From Monosporascus cannonballus (lineage: Eukaryota > Ascomycota > Sordariomycetes > Xylariales), in assembly GCA_004154925.1 (NCBI GenBank), contig QJNS01000071.1, forward strand, positions 124,001-188,000: a stretch of 64,000 nt of DNA. Direction: 5' to 3'. How positions within the stretch are numbered: position 1 is the stretch's first letter; each line of letters begins with the position of its first letter. The notes beneath the pieces are model-generated. The model made no database searches. It was not told where the DNA came from and saw nothing but the letters and a program-made list of their open reading frames with translations. Shown here piece by piece: positions 10,801-25,050 of this stretch. The position numbers were made by a program, and so were the translations under genes.

Positions 10801-12676
10801 AAATTAAAAACAAAATATACTAATTATAATATTTCGATATTTTCTAAAAGTTTTAAAAAACCGAAATAAGGTCCTTTTATAAGTAATCAAATGCAATAAC
10901 GAAATCCTAAAAAATTATTAATTTCGAAATATACTTTAATCGCCTTTTTTTAATATTAGATATAAACCTTTAACATAATATACCTAGATTTAAAACGGGA
11001 ATATAAAATATTTAAAAAATATAATTAAGAAAAAAACAATTACGATACGAAATAACGTTAAATTACTTTTGTTTTTAATTATATTTATTTTTTAAAATAA
11101 TAATATATTTATATAACCGTATTCCTAAATATGTATTTTTTTGACAGAACCCATACGAAATTTAATATATTTACTTAATATATAAAAACGGCATTATAAT
11201 ATTTAATCGAAAATTTTAACAAACTTATTTACGAATATACGGTTATATGGCTTACGTTATAATAATTACTACCATAAAAAATTAAGATTTTAAAAATTAA
11301 ATTTTAAAACGTAAATTAATTATTTTATTAATTATCGATTTACGAATATTTACAAAATTTGGAATTTATTAATTAATAAGGTTATTATTATTCGAAATAT
11401 ATAATTTAACAAAAAGGCCATTTTTTTCAGATAATATCAAAAACTTAAAAAACGAATTTGTATATATTATAAAAACAAAGTCACAAAAATTATTCCGATA
11501 AGTAAAAATATTTAATTAAAACGACAATTATTTAATTTATACATAAAAACAATAAAAGCCTTAGTAAAATAAATCAGTTATCGCCTAAATAAGAAAAATA
11601 ATTCCAAAAACTATTAACTTAAAATACGTACGAAACTAAAAAAAATTAATTTTATTTGCAAAAAATTAATTATCTTTATATAACTGTTATATTCGAATTA
11701 TTTCTGTTTTTTAAACCATTATTGCTGTTAGCATTTATCTTAATAACTATTACGATTATTACGTTAACGGAAAAAGTAAAAATAATCTTAAGCTTTTTTT
11801 ATATTGTTAAACCCAAAATAACAATACAAAACGAAAATATCCCACGGGTTATAAACGTAAGTTCTCTGTATATTCCGTATTAAGAAAATATTATCCAAAA
11901 CGAATACAAAATATGGGAAACTGTATTTAATTTAAAACGTTTAATTTTTTTTATAAATATGTACGATAATCGGCCGGTAAATTACGAAAATTTAAAAATT
12001 TTAATTACTTAAAATATGTATTATCTTAATTTGAAAAGTAATAATACTTTAATGTACAAAAAGGTATTTAAATTATAAAGCCGGATATATAGGCGTAATT
12101 TACCGTTATTATTATAAGGCTATAAAAAACTAAATATATATTTATTAAAGGAGATATTCCATAAAACCGAAAAATTTATTTATAAAATTATAAAAAGATA
12201 TAATTCTGGAAAACCGATAATTAATTTTCTGTTAAAAGAAAATAAGTTTTAACATATATATAAATATACGTTTATAAATTTAATAAATATAATTAATTTT
12301 TAAAATACAAAGCCCGTTTTATTATATAAAGTAATAAATAACTTAAAACTGCTTATAATAATATATACGTAATTATTTTTATTAAAAGATATTGCGAATT
12401 TTAATTGTTCTTATAATTTAATTTAATTTAAAGCTTAAATAATATAATATTATAAACGTTTTTATAAATATTAATTTATTTTATGAAATATACATAAAAA
12501 CGCCTTTAAAATATCCGTAATATAATAGAATTTTCTTAGTTAAGAAAATATTATATATATTAAAGAAATTATATTTATTATAATAAAAAGATTTTATTAA
12601 AATATTTAAAAAATTAAAATTTAATTCCGTTCCTTACAAACCTTACTATTTTATTCGTTAAAGGATATTTATCTTT

Positions 12677-12712
12677 TTTATAAACGATATTGTTATAGCA
12701 TATTATAAGAAA
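12677..12712 (+). pseudogene. Copia reverse transcriptase catalytic motif, mutated
   Basis: The frame reads FINDIVIAYYKK. Copia reverse transcriptases have YVDDI here; the first catalytic Asp is Asn (AAC), a G-to-A change as RIP produces. The rest of the domain is scattered through stops on both sides. Confidence 0.7.
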
Positions 12713-13801
12713 TATTAAGATTTCGTCGATTAATTAATCTAATAAATATAAAAACGGAATATTTTAATAAGACATAAGAATTTATAATGGTTTTTCGATA
12801 TCGAAATAATTAAAAATGAATTTAATAAGAAAGTCTGGTTATTTTAATTCGGTTTTATAAATAACTTAATTAACTTAATATTTTAAAAAATTAAATATTT
12901 TTTTAAAAAATACTTATAATTAATATTAAGTTATCATCGAATTTTAATTTAACCAATTTTAACTTTATTAATAAGTATTAAAAAAGTAGGTTTTATTTTT
13001 TTTTCGTAATGATTAATACATAATTTAATATATTTTTTTGTGATATCCTGATTTGCTCGAATTAATTTAAACCTTAATAATATATATTATAAAATTGCTA
13101 ATCAAATTATATTATACCTAATCGGAATGAAAACGTTAACGTTATAATTCTGCAGTAAAACTTTTTAAATATTTAAAATAATACTTTTTTAGCAGATAAT
13201 ATAATCGATGAAAAAGGTTTTTAAACATATATTATAAATTATTTAGAAAAATAATAAAATAATAAGTAAATAAATAAAATATAATAATTATTTTGATAAT
13301 AAAAACAAAATTATTATTTTTTACATTAATTATAAAAATTAACCTTATATATTTTTAAATTAATTGAAAAATTAAGAATTATTTTGGATATAAAACTGTT
13401 TAATATATAATATAATAATTAATAAATTATATAATTTATTAATATCAATATTACCTTATTAATAACGAAATTACCGTATATAAATATATATAATTATTAA
13501 TTACGATAAATCGTAAAGAAACATTTAATTAAAATAAATTATACGCTTATGGATAATATATTAGTTAACGGTTTAACGAAAGTCTTATTACGCAAAATTT
13601 TTAAATATTTTAAAAAGTAATTAGAATTAATAGATATTACGGAAGTTTTCGATTAACAAAGGGACGTTTTGCAAAAGATTTTGAAGGAAAAATTAATTAA
13701 TTAAAAAGATTTAATTACCGGAACAAAAATAAAATAAATAATTATGGCTTTAAGAGTTATAACAGTTAATACCGTAAATGTTTTAAGGTATTAAGGGGGT
13801 A

Positions 13802-13965
13802 TGTCAGTTAGCAGGGGGTGCTTTAGCACCCCATATACGGAAAATTCCCTTTGATCGAAACATATATGTTCCGGGACTAGATCACCTTAAAAGTGCAGTG
13901 CGCGTTTTAGAGCACTTGCAATTAGTCATCAATATACACACAACTGATGTCCCTTATATCTAACA
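13802..13965 (+). repeat. Copia 3' LTR (164 bp)
   Basis: Starts TGTCAGTTAGCAGGG and ends CTTATATCTAACA. It keeps more C and G than the 5' copy, for example CAGTGCGCG against CAATGCGCG, so the two LTRs were mutated to different degrees. Confidence 0.9.
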
Positions 13966-13988
13966 AATTGCTTGCCTTATCGTGATCA

Positions 13989-14146
13989 GGACCCCATTTT
14001 GGAGGTTGTGGCTGCGCCTGCGGCACAGCAGCCGTAGCCACAGTTATAGCTTTTGATTAAGAAGTATCTGGCAGGGGTCCAATATATTAGCTAAACTCCT
14101 TTAAGAATAATACTTACAAAAATAACAAAACCTCCAAAATAGGGCT
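13989..14146. mobile_element. Small fold-back element (possible MITE)
   Basis: The arms CCCCATTTTGGAGGTT (13992-14007) and AACCTCCAAAATAGGG (14129-14144) are inverted repeats with one mismatch. A second inverted pair, TGTGGCT (14007-14013) and AGCCACA (14036-14042), forms a G+C-rich hairpin inside, and GGACCCC (13989) pairs with GGGGTCC (14074). It has no coding capacity. It is much less RIP-mutated than its neighbours. No target duplication is clear, so its class is unknown. Confidence 0.55.
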
Positions 14147-14199
14147 TAATAGCAAGTTATGATTTTTTTTTCCATTTGGTACGTTTTTATATAAATTCG

Positions 14200-17100
14200 C
14201 AAAAATTATTAATATTAATTTTGGCAACATATATTAATTATGAAACTCCTCATATTTTAATGTATAAAATTTAATGTAAAATTAAAATATTTATTTTTAA
14301 TATAAGAATAATTTTAATTAATACGAAATAAAGATTATGATAATAAAAAGATAACCTAAAATTCTGATTAATATATATTATAACCCTTTATCTTTTTTAA
14401 ACCAATACGATAATAATATAATTATATAAATTAAAATAATAATATATAAGGCTTAAAAATATTTGTAATAAATCCCGAAATATATTCTTTTCTTAATTAA
14501 TTAAATGCAAATAATATATTCGAAAATCTGGAATAAATATTTTAAAATTTCAAATATTTAACTTTTTAAAATAAAACGTTTATTTTTATTTAATATTTTT
14601 ACCGGTTTCTTGCCGATATAAACATAATTAACCTATATGCCAATATTATATGTACGACCGATAGCTTTATAAAAGTTTTATGTCGTTAATTTATTCGCCT
14701 TATATTAAGCATTATATTTAATAAATATGGCCGTATTTTACGAAAAAAATAAATCCATATAATATATAATTTGATTTTTAAAAAACTTAATATTTTTTTC
14801 CTTATTAAAACAAATTTTAAAAAATCCTTAATTATTTAAATTATTTCATTAATAATTAACTTAATTATTATTCAGATCGTGTTATTAATTAAGTTAATAA
14901 AAAATAACGAATATTTATATTAATAATTTTATATTTTATTTTTGTCCTAATATTTGCAAATACGAAAAAACTTAATCCAAAAATATTTAATTATATAATT
15001 ACCGGATAATATAATTATATAATTTTTAATTTTAAATAAATATCGAATAATTAATTCTAAATTATTATATTAAATTTTATTTTCGAATAATAATATAATT
15101 TAATTATTATTAACGAAATATATTTATTATTAAAATAAAAAAATTTCCCGTTTAAATATATTAATATACGTATATAGTAATTATTAGTAATATTATAAAA
15201 AGAAATTACAAAATATAACGGTTTTTATTAAATCGGCGGCTTAACTAAATATAGTTATATAACGGAAATCCAGCATTTTAATATTAATTATTTTAAAATC
15301 GATATTATTATTTTTTATATTTAAAAATTAATATTCGAATTACTAGTATTTAGACTTTTTAATAATTAATATATTGGGGTTATTAAATAGTTTTTTTAAT
15401 TTAATTTAATAATTTGCATTTTATTATTAAAATTATTATTTATATTAATAATAAGGCGAAAATTATAAATATCCGTAATTATTTAATTAAAATTATAGTA
15501 AACGAAAGTTATTTATTAAAAAGTATAAAAAATTATTAAGTTTTATAATTTTAAAATACCTTATAGGAATTAAATTTACGTATATAATAATTAAAAGTAA
15601 TTAAATAATTTTATCCGTATTATCGTATTTATTATCGTTTTTAAATTAAATATATATATTCCAAATATTAATTTAATAATATTATAAAATATATTACAAA
15701 ATGTTTCGATTAAAGATTTATAATAATAATTCGGTTAAACGATTTATAATTATAAACGATTAAATATAAGTAATTATAAATAAATTATATTATTTATATT
15801 TTATTAAATATTCGATAAATATAAAATTAAATTATTTATTTTAAAAAAGATTAAAATAACGAAAACGATTTAGGCCTAGTAAATCAAAAACCGTATTACT
15901 TATAAAAATAAAAAATTCGTAATAAAAAATAACATAACGGATTCGGATAATAAAAAAAACAATACGTAATTTATTGCAAATAATCTCGATTAAAATAAAA
16001 TAATTATCAAATCTTAATTTTAGCTTTCGGCCAATGAAAATATTATTTGTAAATTTTCGAAATAAAATAATTTTAACTTGCGATATCATATAAAAATAAG
16101 GCCTTAATAATACGCGTTGTTTAACGATAAATATATGCATAAGGCGATTTTAATATATTTAAAAAAACGAAATTATTATGTTAAAAAAGACCGTAATAAC
16201 TTAATTTCAGCTAAATGTTATTATAATATATATATGTTTAACTTTTTTTTATATATTCGAATTTTTAAATTCGAAAATATTTGCATAAAAATAACTATAA
16301 GCCGGTTTAATAACAAAGGTTATTTGAAAAATGATAAAGTCCTAGTATAAACGACGGGCGAACAAATTATTTTTTATACGGTTATTTCAATTTGGCGGTA
16401 AAACGGTAAAATAAATATTTATTTTTATTAAATTTAAATGGTTTTTATTTAATAAATTCCCGAAATAATTAAACGAAATTAAAGATTTATATTTAATTTA
16501 TAATATAATTAAATTAATTAAAGCAGTTCCCGGTTTCGATAAATAGTAATATTAAGATATTTTCAAAAATAGTTTATTTTTTACGTTATATATAATATAT
16601 AAAAAAGTTGTATTTTTAATTTTACAAAAAATAAAAGTAATTTTTTACAGGCGGCGGAATTCGTTTAATCGGAAATAACGGCGTTATATCTTTATGCCGT
16701 AAACCGATTCATATAAATTAGGGATTATTACTGTATTATAAATTCGATAAATATTGGAAAAAATTATAAAACCGTTTTAAATTATATCCTTTTTTAATTA
16801 AAATATACCGCATATAGTTATTCGGTTTAAATTAGTAATTAACGGTTTAACGGTAATCCTAATTATTTAAATATTAAATCGGCATATAATTTATACGCTT
16901 TTATAATTTAAAATCGTAATTTCGGTTATAGTAATACTTATATTTATACGTATAATTTATGACGTATTAAATAATCCTAATTAAAAAGTTATATCGTTCT
17001 TTTTATTTATAATATTAATGTAAAACGTATTGTTTTTAAATATTTTTAATTTCTTAACCTTATTTTCGTTACCGTACATATATTTGCATAATTTATTTGT

Positions 17101-20100
17101 TTTTATATCGTTATCGGAATCGCCCGCGTCGCCTAAATATGATAATTTATAGCCCGATATTATAAATAATATATCGGAAAAAATTAAAATAATAATTTTT
17201 ATCGAAATTAAGAAATTACGCGTTAGGAATAAATGATACTTATTGGATAATAATATTAATAATAAATTAAAAACATTATTACGATATTAAGTTAAAAAGC
17301 AGAAAACGAAATTTTGCCGGTTATAATTAAGGCTAATAATAAAAAATGCATTCGGTTTTAACCTAGCGTTATAATTGTAAAATATAATAATTATAAATAT
17401 TTATATAATATTAATTAAAATTATTAATATATTATTTATTTATTAAATTCGTTATTTTTATTAATTTTTAATTTATTAGATTTTATACGGGATATTAATT
17501 CGTCCTAATCCGGATTAATTATATGTTATAATAACTATATAATAAATTTTTTAATTAAAAAACTTAATAGAATTTTATTTTACCTTATTTGAATTATAAT
17601 TTATTACGGTTATTAATAAATTATCTTTTTAATTTATAGCTCTTAATTTACGATACCAAATTAAAAGTTTCTAAATTTTATTTTCCGACTTTTATTTCGA
17701 ATTTATTATACTAGTTTTTAAAATGTTTTTATCGTTTTTAATTTTTAAAGTATTTTGGTTTAAATTAAATAATTAAGGTAAAAAATCCATTATGCGGATA
17801 AATAAATAATATAAATAATTTTTCGCTAATATTAGAAAAATTATTTTTTCGTTATTAGCATAATTATTTTGGCGTTCATTTTTTTATATATTAATTCGAA
17901 ATATTTAAAATTTTAAGTTTATAATAAATCTTTATTAATTACGTTTTATAACCTTATTCTTTTATAATTAAGATTAATATCTTTCGGCATATATTCTTAA
18001 TTAATATTTTTCGAAACCGAATATATATTTTGTTATTATTTTATTAAATATTTTGGTAATTAGTTTTTTTCGAATTAAGGTTTTTTAGTTTTTTTAAGAA
18101 ATGTCGACGGCCGGATCTAATTTTTTTTCTTTTTACCGCGTTTTTCTTTTGTCGGCGTAGCTAGGTCTTTAACTGGTTTTAGGGATTTTTTTGTTTTTTT
18201 CCTGGCTGGTTTTAAAAATTCTTTTGTATTAAAATCTTATATAAATATAATAATAATCGGATATTCCGAGTAACTAAGGAAGTCCTTAATATTAATATTA
18301 AATATATTATAATATCTAAAAATCTAATTTTTATATAAAGTTATTTATTCGATAGCCAATTATATAAAATCGTAAATTTTCGTTTCGTTTAATATTATAA
18401 AAATAACGTTTACATAATATATACCATAGGATATATTACGGTTTTATATTTTTCCTAATTAGGACTACAAAATTACTATATTTTTAATATTATCCATATT
18501 ATACAAATTATTATGGATCATAAATTTCGGAAAACGGCTAACGGCTTAAATTATACCGTTTTCTAAAGAATATATACTGGTTTAATTTGTAATATAAAGG
18601 ATATTTATTTCGCGGTTTCAAAAACTTATTATTTAATAATCAGTATTATCCGTATTAATACTTTTATTATTATATTTTGGTATAAAAAACGAATAATATT
18701 ATATATTATTTAATAGTTTTTTCGAGATTTCATAAAAACGAAATTTGAAAATTATATAAATATATAACTATATTTTTTATTAAATTTTTATAAATTAAAT
18801 ATATATAATCGAAATCCCAGAATATTTATTTAAGTATTATTCCGAAATTATCGTAAGTAAAATAAGCATTAATATATATATAACAATAAATAATTTATAT
18901 CTTTTAATATATAATAATACAATTTATCTTATAAAAACTTTATAATATTAGGATTTTGTCGAATAATTATTTAGCTTAAGGAAAACTTACTTTATAAGTT
19001 AAAGCCGGGTTTAGAAAAATAATATATATAATAAAAAATAAAGTACGGATAATAACGCCGTAATTAATAGAATTTGTATTACAAATTAACTTAATGCCGT
19101 TATAATTTTTATATACGTTTTAATTTTTTGCTAAATCGCCATATATTTCTTAAATATAATTACCGTATTGTATTTTATTAAACGGTAATAATATTATTAT
19201 AATAATTATATAATATTAAGAATATATAAATAAGTAATTATAATTAAAAGTTTAATATTATTATACGTTCATTAATATAAATTCGATTTAATTAAAATTA
19301 AAAATAAAAATAAAAAATAAAAAATATAATAAACAAATAAAAATTCGTTTATGAAATAATTATTAAATATATTATTAATATAACTAGAAATATATAAAAA
19401 TTTATAATATATAAATAGATTTACGGATAATTAATAAGTTATAAAAATATTTTAAAATAAGATATATAATTAAAATTTCAATATGTATAAATTTTAGAAT
19501 TATATAGTTATAAATATATAAATTATTAAGTTTATATAAGTTATTAAATATAAATAAAGAAATTAACGTTATTTGTTTTTATAACGAAATAATAAGATAT
19601 ATGAAAAAACTTAATAATTATATACAAATTATATAAACTTATATTTTGTTATTAAATTTTTAATATAATTTATAAAATTGTTTTAATTAAATATATATTA
19701 AATATAATTATTATAATTATTTGATATACAATTAATATTATTTATTTAATTATAATTCTTTATAATTTTAAATATTTATTATATTTTAATATATAAAAAT
19801 ACGTTATTTATAATATAGTAATTATTAATTAACTTTTTTTATTTAATACCCGAAATCCATATTATAATATATGTCTTTAAATATTTTACGATATTATAAA
19901 AGGTGCATAAATCTTTTGCCGATATAATAAAGGTAATTTTCTTTATAATTTCTAATAATATATCCCGAATAAATTTAAAAAGTTTTATTTGCCCGGTTAA
20001 AGAAATTAAATTCGTTAATAATATCCTTAAAGATTAACTTATTTCCAAAAAATAACTTACCTTTAAGAAATAACTTTAAAAATAAGTAATAAAATTTCGG

Positions 20101-23100
20101 ATTAAAAAATAACCGGAATAAGTACCAAAATAAAAATAATTTGCCTCCGAAAAATAGCTTTAAGGATAAGTAATAAGATTTTTAACCAAAAAATAATCGG
20201 AATTAGTATTAAAATAATTTGCGATAAGGCGAAACCGATAACGTAATCCCGATTAAAGCATTTTTATATTAATTAAGTAATATTTAATTATTTTAAGATA
20301 TAAAATATTCCTTACGGAAAATACATATTATACGTAACCGATTTCAGATATTAGGTATATATTATAAGGTTATATTAATATAGCAGAAAATTAAAAAAAA
20401 AGTAAATACCTTACGTTTTAGCATTAATATAAATATATATTAATTAAAAAATCTCATAATTATTACAAATTTATAAATTCGATAATATTACGAAAAGTTT
20501 ATATTACGAATAGGAATTTTTATTATAAAAAAATACGGTATTTATATAAATATTAAATATTAATAATATAACTTAAAATATTTTTTATAATAATAACCGG
20601 CAAAATAAAATTTACGTTATAACGGATTATACCGGCTTTATAAATTATTAAATTATTAAATTAATTACTGACCCTTAATTAATTACGGTTCTCGTAATTT
20701 AATAAAGAAATTACGTAAATTAAATACTATATAAATCATACGAAAACTTTTTTATAATTTTATAAACCGGGTTGTTTAATTAGAAAATATATATTATATA
20801 ATTTTTTTATAAATGTTATAATTTCCGGAATTATATAAATAATAAATAAATAAATTACGTATAAAAAAGTAGTAAAAAATATTTCTACATAATTTTTAAA
20901 TATTTAATATTATTATATAATCCGAATAAAATTTTTTAAAAAAAACTTAAATATAAATATTATGCCTAAAACGATTAAAATTTTAGAATTCGGAAACGTA
21001 AAAGGAATTATTAATATATAAATTATAATAATGCCCGAAAAAATATAAAACGGAAGGGAAAATTCTTAAAAAATATTTAAAAACGTTAATTAATAAATTA
21101 ATTATAAACGGGATATACGAGTTAATTCGAAATTATGCGTTATATTTGATTATAGATAATATAATATTTTTAAATAATTTTACAAAAAAATAAAACGTTC
21201 GAATAAGATATAATTAATTAAAATTACGTAAATTATAAACTTAATTATTTATATTAATTTTGTTAATAATTATACCTTATATTTTATCGTAAAATATTAT
21301 TTTTTTATTTACGGTTTTAATACTAGAAATAAATAAATTATGTTAATATAATAATTAAATAATTAGAATAATATATAAAACAATTTCGAAATTAATTAAT
21401 TAAGATTACGTAAATAATAAAGTTATATTCATATTAAAATTATAATATAAATATTATATTCCTTATAAAAAAGTATAAGGTAATAAAAAGGTAAAAAATT
21501 ATATTAACGGTTCGTTTTCGTTCGATAAATCTTTATTTTATTTATCCGATAATAATAATAACGATAACGAATTACCTTAATTCAAATTATTAATTAAATT
21601 ATCGATAATTTATATTATAAGTTTATAGTTTTTTTCCGAATACAAAATTTTACGGTTATCCGGAACTAAATTATTTTTAACAAATTCAGTATTAAAAAGT
21701 TTTCGGGCAATTACGTTAAAATTATTTATAAATTAATTTTCGTTTTTTGCCGTATTTAGCCAATTAAGCCTATTTATGTTATTAACAATAAGTACGATAT
21801 TATTAAAATTAATAAACTTAATTTCCATAACTTTACGGCCCCTAATTAAAATATTTTCGGAATTTTAGTTATCCCCTTAAGTCCGAAACGTATATTTTTT
21901 AATAAGCTAAAACTTTCGAAATAAAAAATAAACGTATTCGAGGATTTCGTTATAAAAATCCCAAATAATATAATGCTTGTTTTACAAAAAAGCATAACGG
22001 GCATAAAATTCGCATTAAAAGGATATACGGTACTTAATTAAAAACAAATTTCGGAAAAAAACAGTATTAACATTATATATATTATTTTTCGACCGGCGGA
22101 ATTTGTTAATAAACCACAGATTATAATATTCGTTCTTTCGATTAAATATTTTTTATATTCTTTTCTTAAATTTTATCGCAACCAAATTTAATATTAAGAT
22201 CGAATTAATAAATACTTAATTTAATATTATAAAACGTAATATTTAATTAAAATAAAACATTTTTTTGCCGTAATTAAATTAACCGGCCCCATAAAAATAA
22301 TAATATTAATATTAATTGCTTAATATAATTAACGTTGTTATATCGTATAATATGTAAAAGGCATAAATAAACCTAAGCTTTTTTAAAAAAACGGCAATAA
22401 TTTCCAAATTTTTTATCGATAAAAATAATATTAATTAACGGTTAGTTATTATTTTTAATAAGGTTAAAAAATTATTACCTTATAAAATATCGGCCGTATT
22501 AAAAATATTTTCGGTCCTTTAATTATCCGATAAAAGGACTTTATTTAATACGTTTTAATTAAAACCGCGCCGCCTAAAAATAATATAAGTAAATTATATT
22601 CCCGAATTAAAAAATAAAATATTTATATATTATCTCATAAATTATTTATGTTACTAAATAACGTATTATTAACAAATAATAATAAAAGATTTTCGTCGAA
22701 AAAATTCTTATTTATTAATATATCTTAATTAAGATCTAATAATACTTCGTTTATTTATCCGGCGTAATCAAAATATTTAGAAATTATTTTATACGTAATA
22801 GATTTAAATTCGTCGACGGTTAATCGGGAATATATATATTTTATAAATTCGGTAAGCTCGATTTTCGAAAAAAGGTTTTTAATTAAGGTATTCCGGAAAA
22901 TTCCATATATATTAAATGCTTTTATTATAAATAATTCATATCGGGTACGTAATTTCTACAAAAATAATATAAATATATAAACATTATATATATAAAAAAT
23001 AAAAGGTTTGAAAAATAAAATTTCGGCGATTTTTGATATAATTATGTTATTTTATTTAAATATTAACGATCCGTTTTTAAAATTAGTTATATTTTATATA

Positions 23101-24550
23101 TTTTGGTTTTATTATCGGGCTAATAAATATATATAAATATAATTAACAAGTTTATTGGTATATAAAATAAAGTAAAAATAAAAAAGTTATTATTTTTTAT
23201 TATAGAAATCGGTTATTTCTGCTTAATTAATCTATATTTTTCGAATATAACTAATTATTTTTTAATTTTTATAAATAAAATAAAAAGGTTTTAAAAATTA
23301 ATAAAATTGTTTTTTTAAAAACAATTTTATATTCCTTAAAAAAGTTTTCGATAAACGTTATATATATCGTCGATAATGGCTTTATCTTTATTAATTATAT
23401 TTAATAAAATCGAATGGCGCTTATTATATAAAATACGATTTAATTTGGGAAAACCGGAGAACTTTTATTTATTATGTTTGTAAAACATATTAATAAAAAT
23501 AAAAAATAAAGTCCGAATAATTTTAATTACGAATTAATTAAAAATATTAAACGATATTAAATATTATTATAACGTTTTATAAAATTATTTTATTTTATAT
23601 TATTAATTAAGCCGGAATATAAATTACTTTTTTTTTTAAAAAAATACGGTTATAATAATAAGTAAAAATAATAATAATATTCTATATAACGGTACCGTAT
23701 CAAAACGTTACATTACGAACATAATTTTAAATATTAAAATTATCGTATTAAAATATGATATTATTTTGTTATACCTGGTTATAAAATGTAATTTATCTTA
23801 ATTAAAACTATATAATTATAAAGGAATTAATACGATTATTTTAATTTTTTTCGTTAACTAAATTATATCTTTATTTAACGTATAATAATTTTCGCAAATA
23901 TCCAGCCCCCTTAATATATTAATGCCATCTCGTAATAAATCCGAAAGTAATAAAAACTTACTTAGTAAATAAGGTAAATAATTACCGATAATTTTGGAAA
24001 TTATATTAATAATAATAAATAAATTTATAAAAAAAGAATATATAAAAATATCCGGATCGTTATTATTACAAAATTATTTTGTTTTTCGTTTCGTATTATG
24101 TAATAATTATTTTTTCCTAAGGTATATAATTATTTAATTTAAAAATTTAAATTAATTAAAAGTAAATACTTTTATAAAATATTAACTTTCGTCCAAGGTA
24201 ATATGCATTATTTTAATTTTAAATTATATCTTTTTCGATAAATAATAAAATTTAGACCTTTTTACAGAAACTATAAGTTTCCCGTATAATATATCCTAAT
24301 ATTTGCGTATAATAAGATCTTAATTAGCCGGAATTAAATATTTTTATTAATATTCTCATATTAATAATTTTTCGTATATTTATTTTTTCTTTAAAATATT
24401 AATTAATCGGTTAATCCAAACTGTTAAATTAATAATTAGGCCTAAATCGTCGTAAAAAATTTAATTACGAATAAAACTTTTAAATATTATGTTAATTTTT
24501 TTATATTAATGCCAAAAATTCAAAGTACGCATACGTATATTTTGTTCTAA
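14200..24550 (-). mobile_element. Unclassified RIP-degraded element(s) with minus-strand pseudo-frames
   Basis: About 10 kb with no recognised LTR or inverted-repeat ends. If RIP-type stops (TAA/TAG from CAA/CAG/TGG) are read through, long minus-strand frames appear. From about 18220 down to 16700 one holds a Lys/Pro-rich stretch (KPVKDLATPTKEKRGKKKK, about 18110-18190) and later SYLGDAGDSDNDIKTNKLC. From about 22600 down to 21500 another holds NNIYNVNTVFFRN, GRKVMEIKFINFNNIVLI and NINRLNWLNTAKNEN. I recognise neither. I found no reverse transcriptase, integrase, DDE or helicase signature. It could be one large DNA transposon or several nested remnants. Confidence 0.4.
18070..18240 (-). pseudogene. 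Basic Lys/Pro-rich segment in the unclassified frame
   Basis: The minus strand encodes a run rich in Lys, Pro and Thr (LKPARKKTKKSLKPV then KDLATPTKEKRGKKKK) with one stop just after. It is less RIP-altered than its surroundings. It may be a nuclear-localisation or DNA-contacting linker, but this is only a guess from composition. Confidence 0.4.
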
Positions 24551-24700
24551 CGGCGTAACTCGATAAAATTAAAAGAATTCGGATTTATTGTATTCTGAAA
24601 TGAAAGATAATGACGTAACGGGCTCGAGTTACAGCTGTTATACGCGTTAAGGTTTAAAAAGACAAATAGGTCGTGATTAAAATCAGAATAATATTAATAA
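24541..24700. repeat. Short inverted repeat island of higher G+C
   Basis: GGCGTAACTCG (about 24553) and CGAGTTACAGC (about 24629) form an imperfect inverted pair about 65 bp apart. GGCCGTAACTCG also occurs near 8000 at the end of the LTR-like segment. The island could mark the end of an element; no partner end was found. Confidence 0.35.
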
Positions 24701-24722
24701 TAAGCCATGGCAGAAATAACAG

Positions 24723-24744
24723 TATATATATATATATATATATT
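24723..24744. repeat. (TA)n microsatellite
   Basis: An uninterrupted TA tract of about 11 units in A+T-rich DNA. Confidence 0.95.
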
Positions 24745-24929
24745 TATAAAAAAACGTTTTATTGTTAAATTATTACGAATTTTTGTTTTTTTTAAAAAAG
24801 TAAATATATTAAACGAAACCGTTTTTACGTAATTACAACTTAGGCCTCGCTAGTTCGTTACGTGGATTTGGGATTTGATTGGTTAATATTTAGCGTTATG
24901 GAGCGGTACTTAAGTGACTTTGATGAAAT

Positions 24930-25050
24930 TGGAAAAACAAGCCAGGGAGGCCTGAGCTAACTGAGGTAACAGATTGCCACGATTGCGATTATTTTACTGA
25001 TCTTTTGTCTTTGCCTTTAGTGGTATAACGATATAGTGGAGCCGTAACAA
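24930..25050 (+). repeat. Diverged S repeat copy
   Basis: ATTGCCACGATTGCGATTAT, then ACTGATCTTTTG and a GTGGTATAACGATATAGTGG-like stretch, follow the same order as the S units at 26510-26570 and 26855-26925. The region upstream (24840-24930) is also unusually G+C rich for the block, so the copy may extend left. Confidence 0.5.

Larger units (their letters stand above)
8460..13965 (+). mobile_element. Complete RIP-mutated Ty1/Copia LTR retrotransposon
   Basis: A 5.5-kb element bounded by matching 164-bp LTRs with TG...CA ends. The flanking 5-mers are GATCG (8455-8459) and AATTG (13966-13970), which differ only by two transitions and so fit a decayed target duplication. Inside, on the plus strand, are a GAG-pre-integrase motif (about 10498), an integrase core (about 10700) and a reverse transcriptase catalytic motif (about 12677). 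Integrase before reverse transcriptase is the Copia order. All frames carry many stops and the element is dead. Confidence 0.85.

Noticed and set aside
15841..16350. Overlapping open frames (minus 16140-15841 and plus 16117-16350)
   Set aside because: Low-complexity Ile/Phe/Lys/Asn text with no family match; open only because A+T-rich RIP sequence sometimes lacks stops. Kept under the unclassified region.
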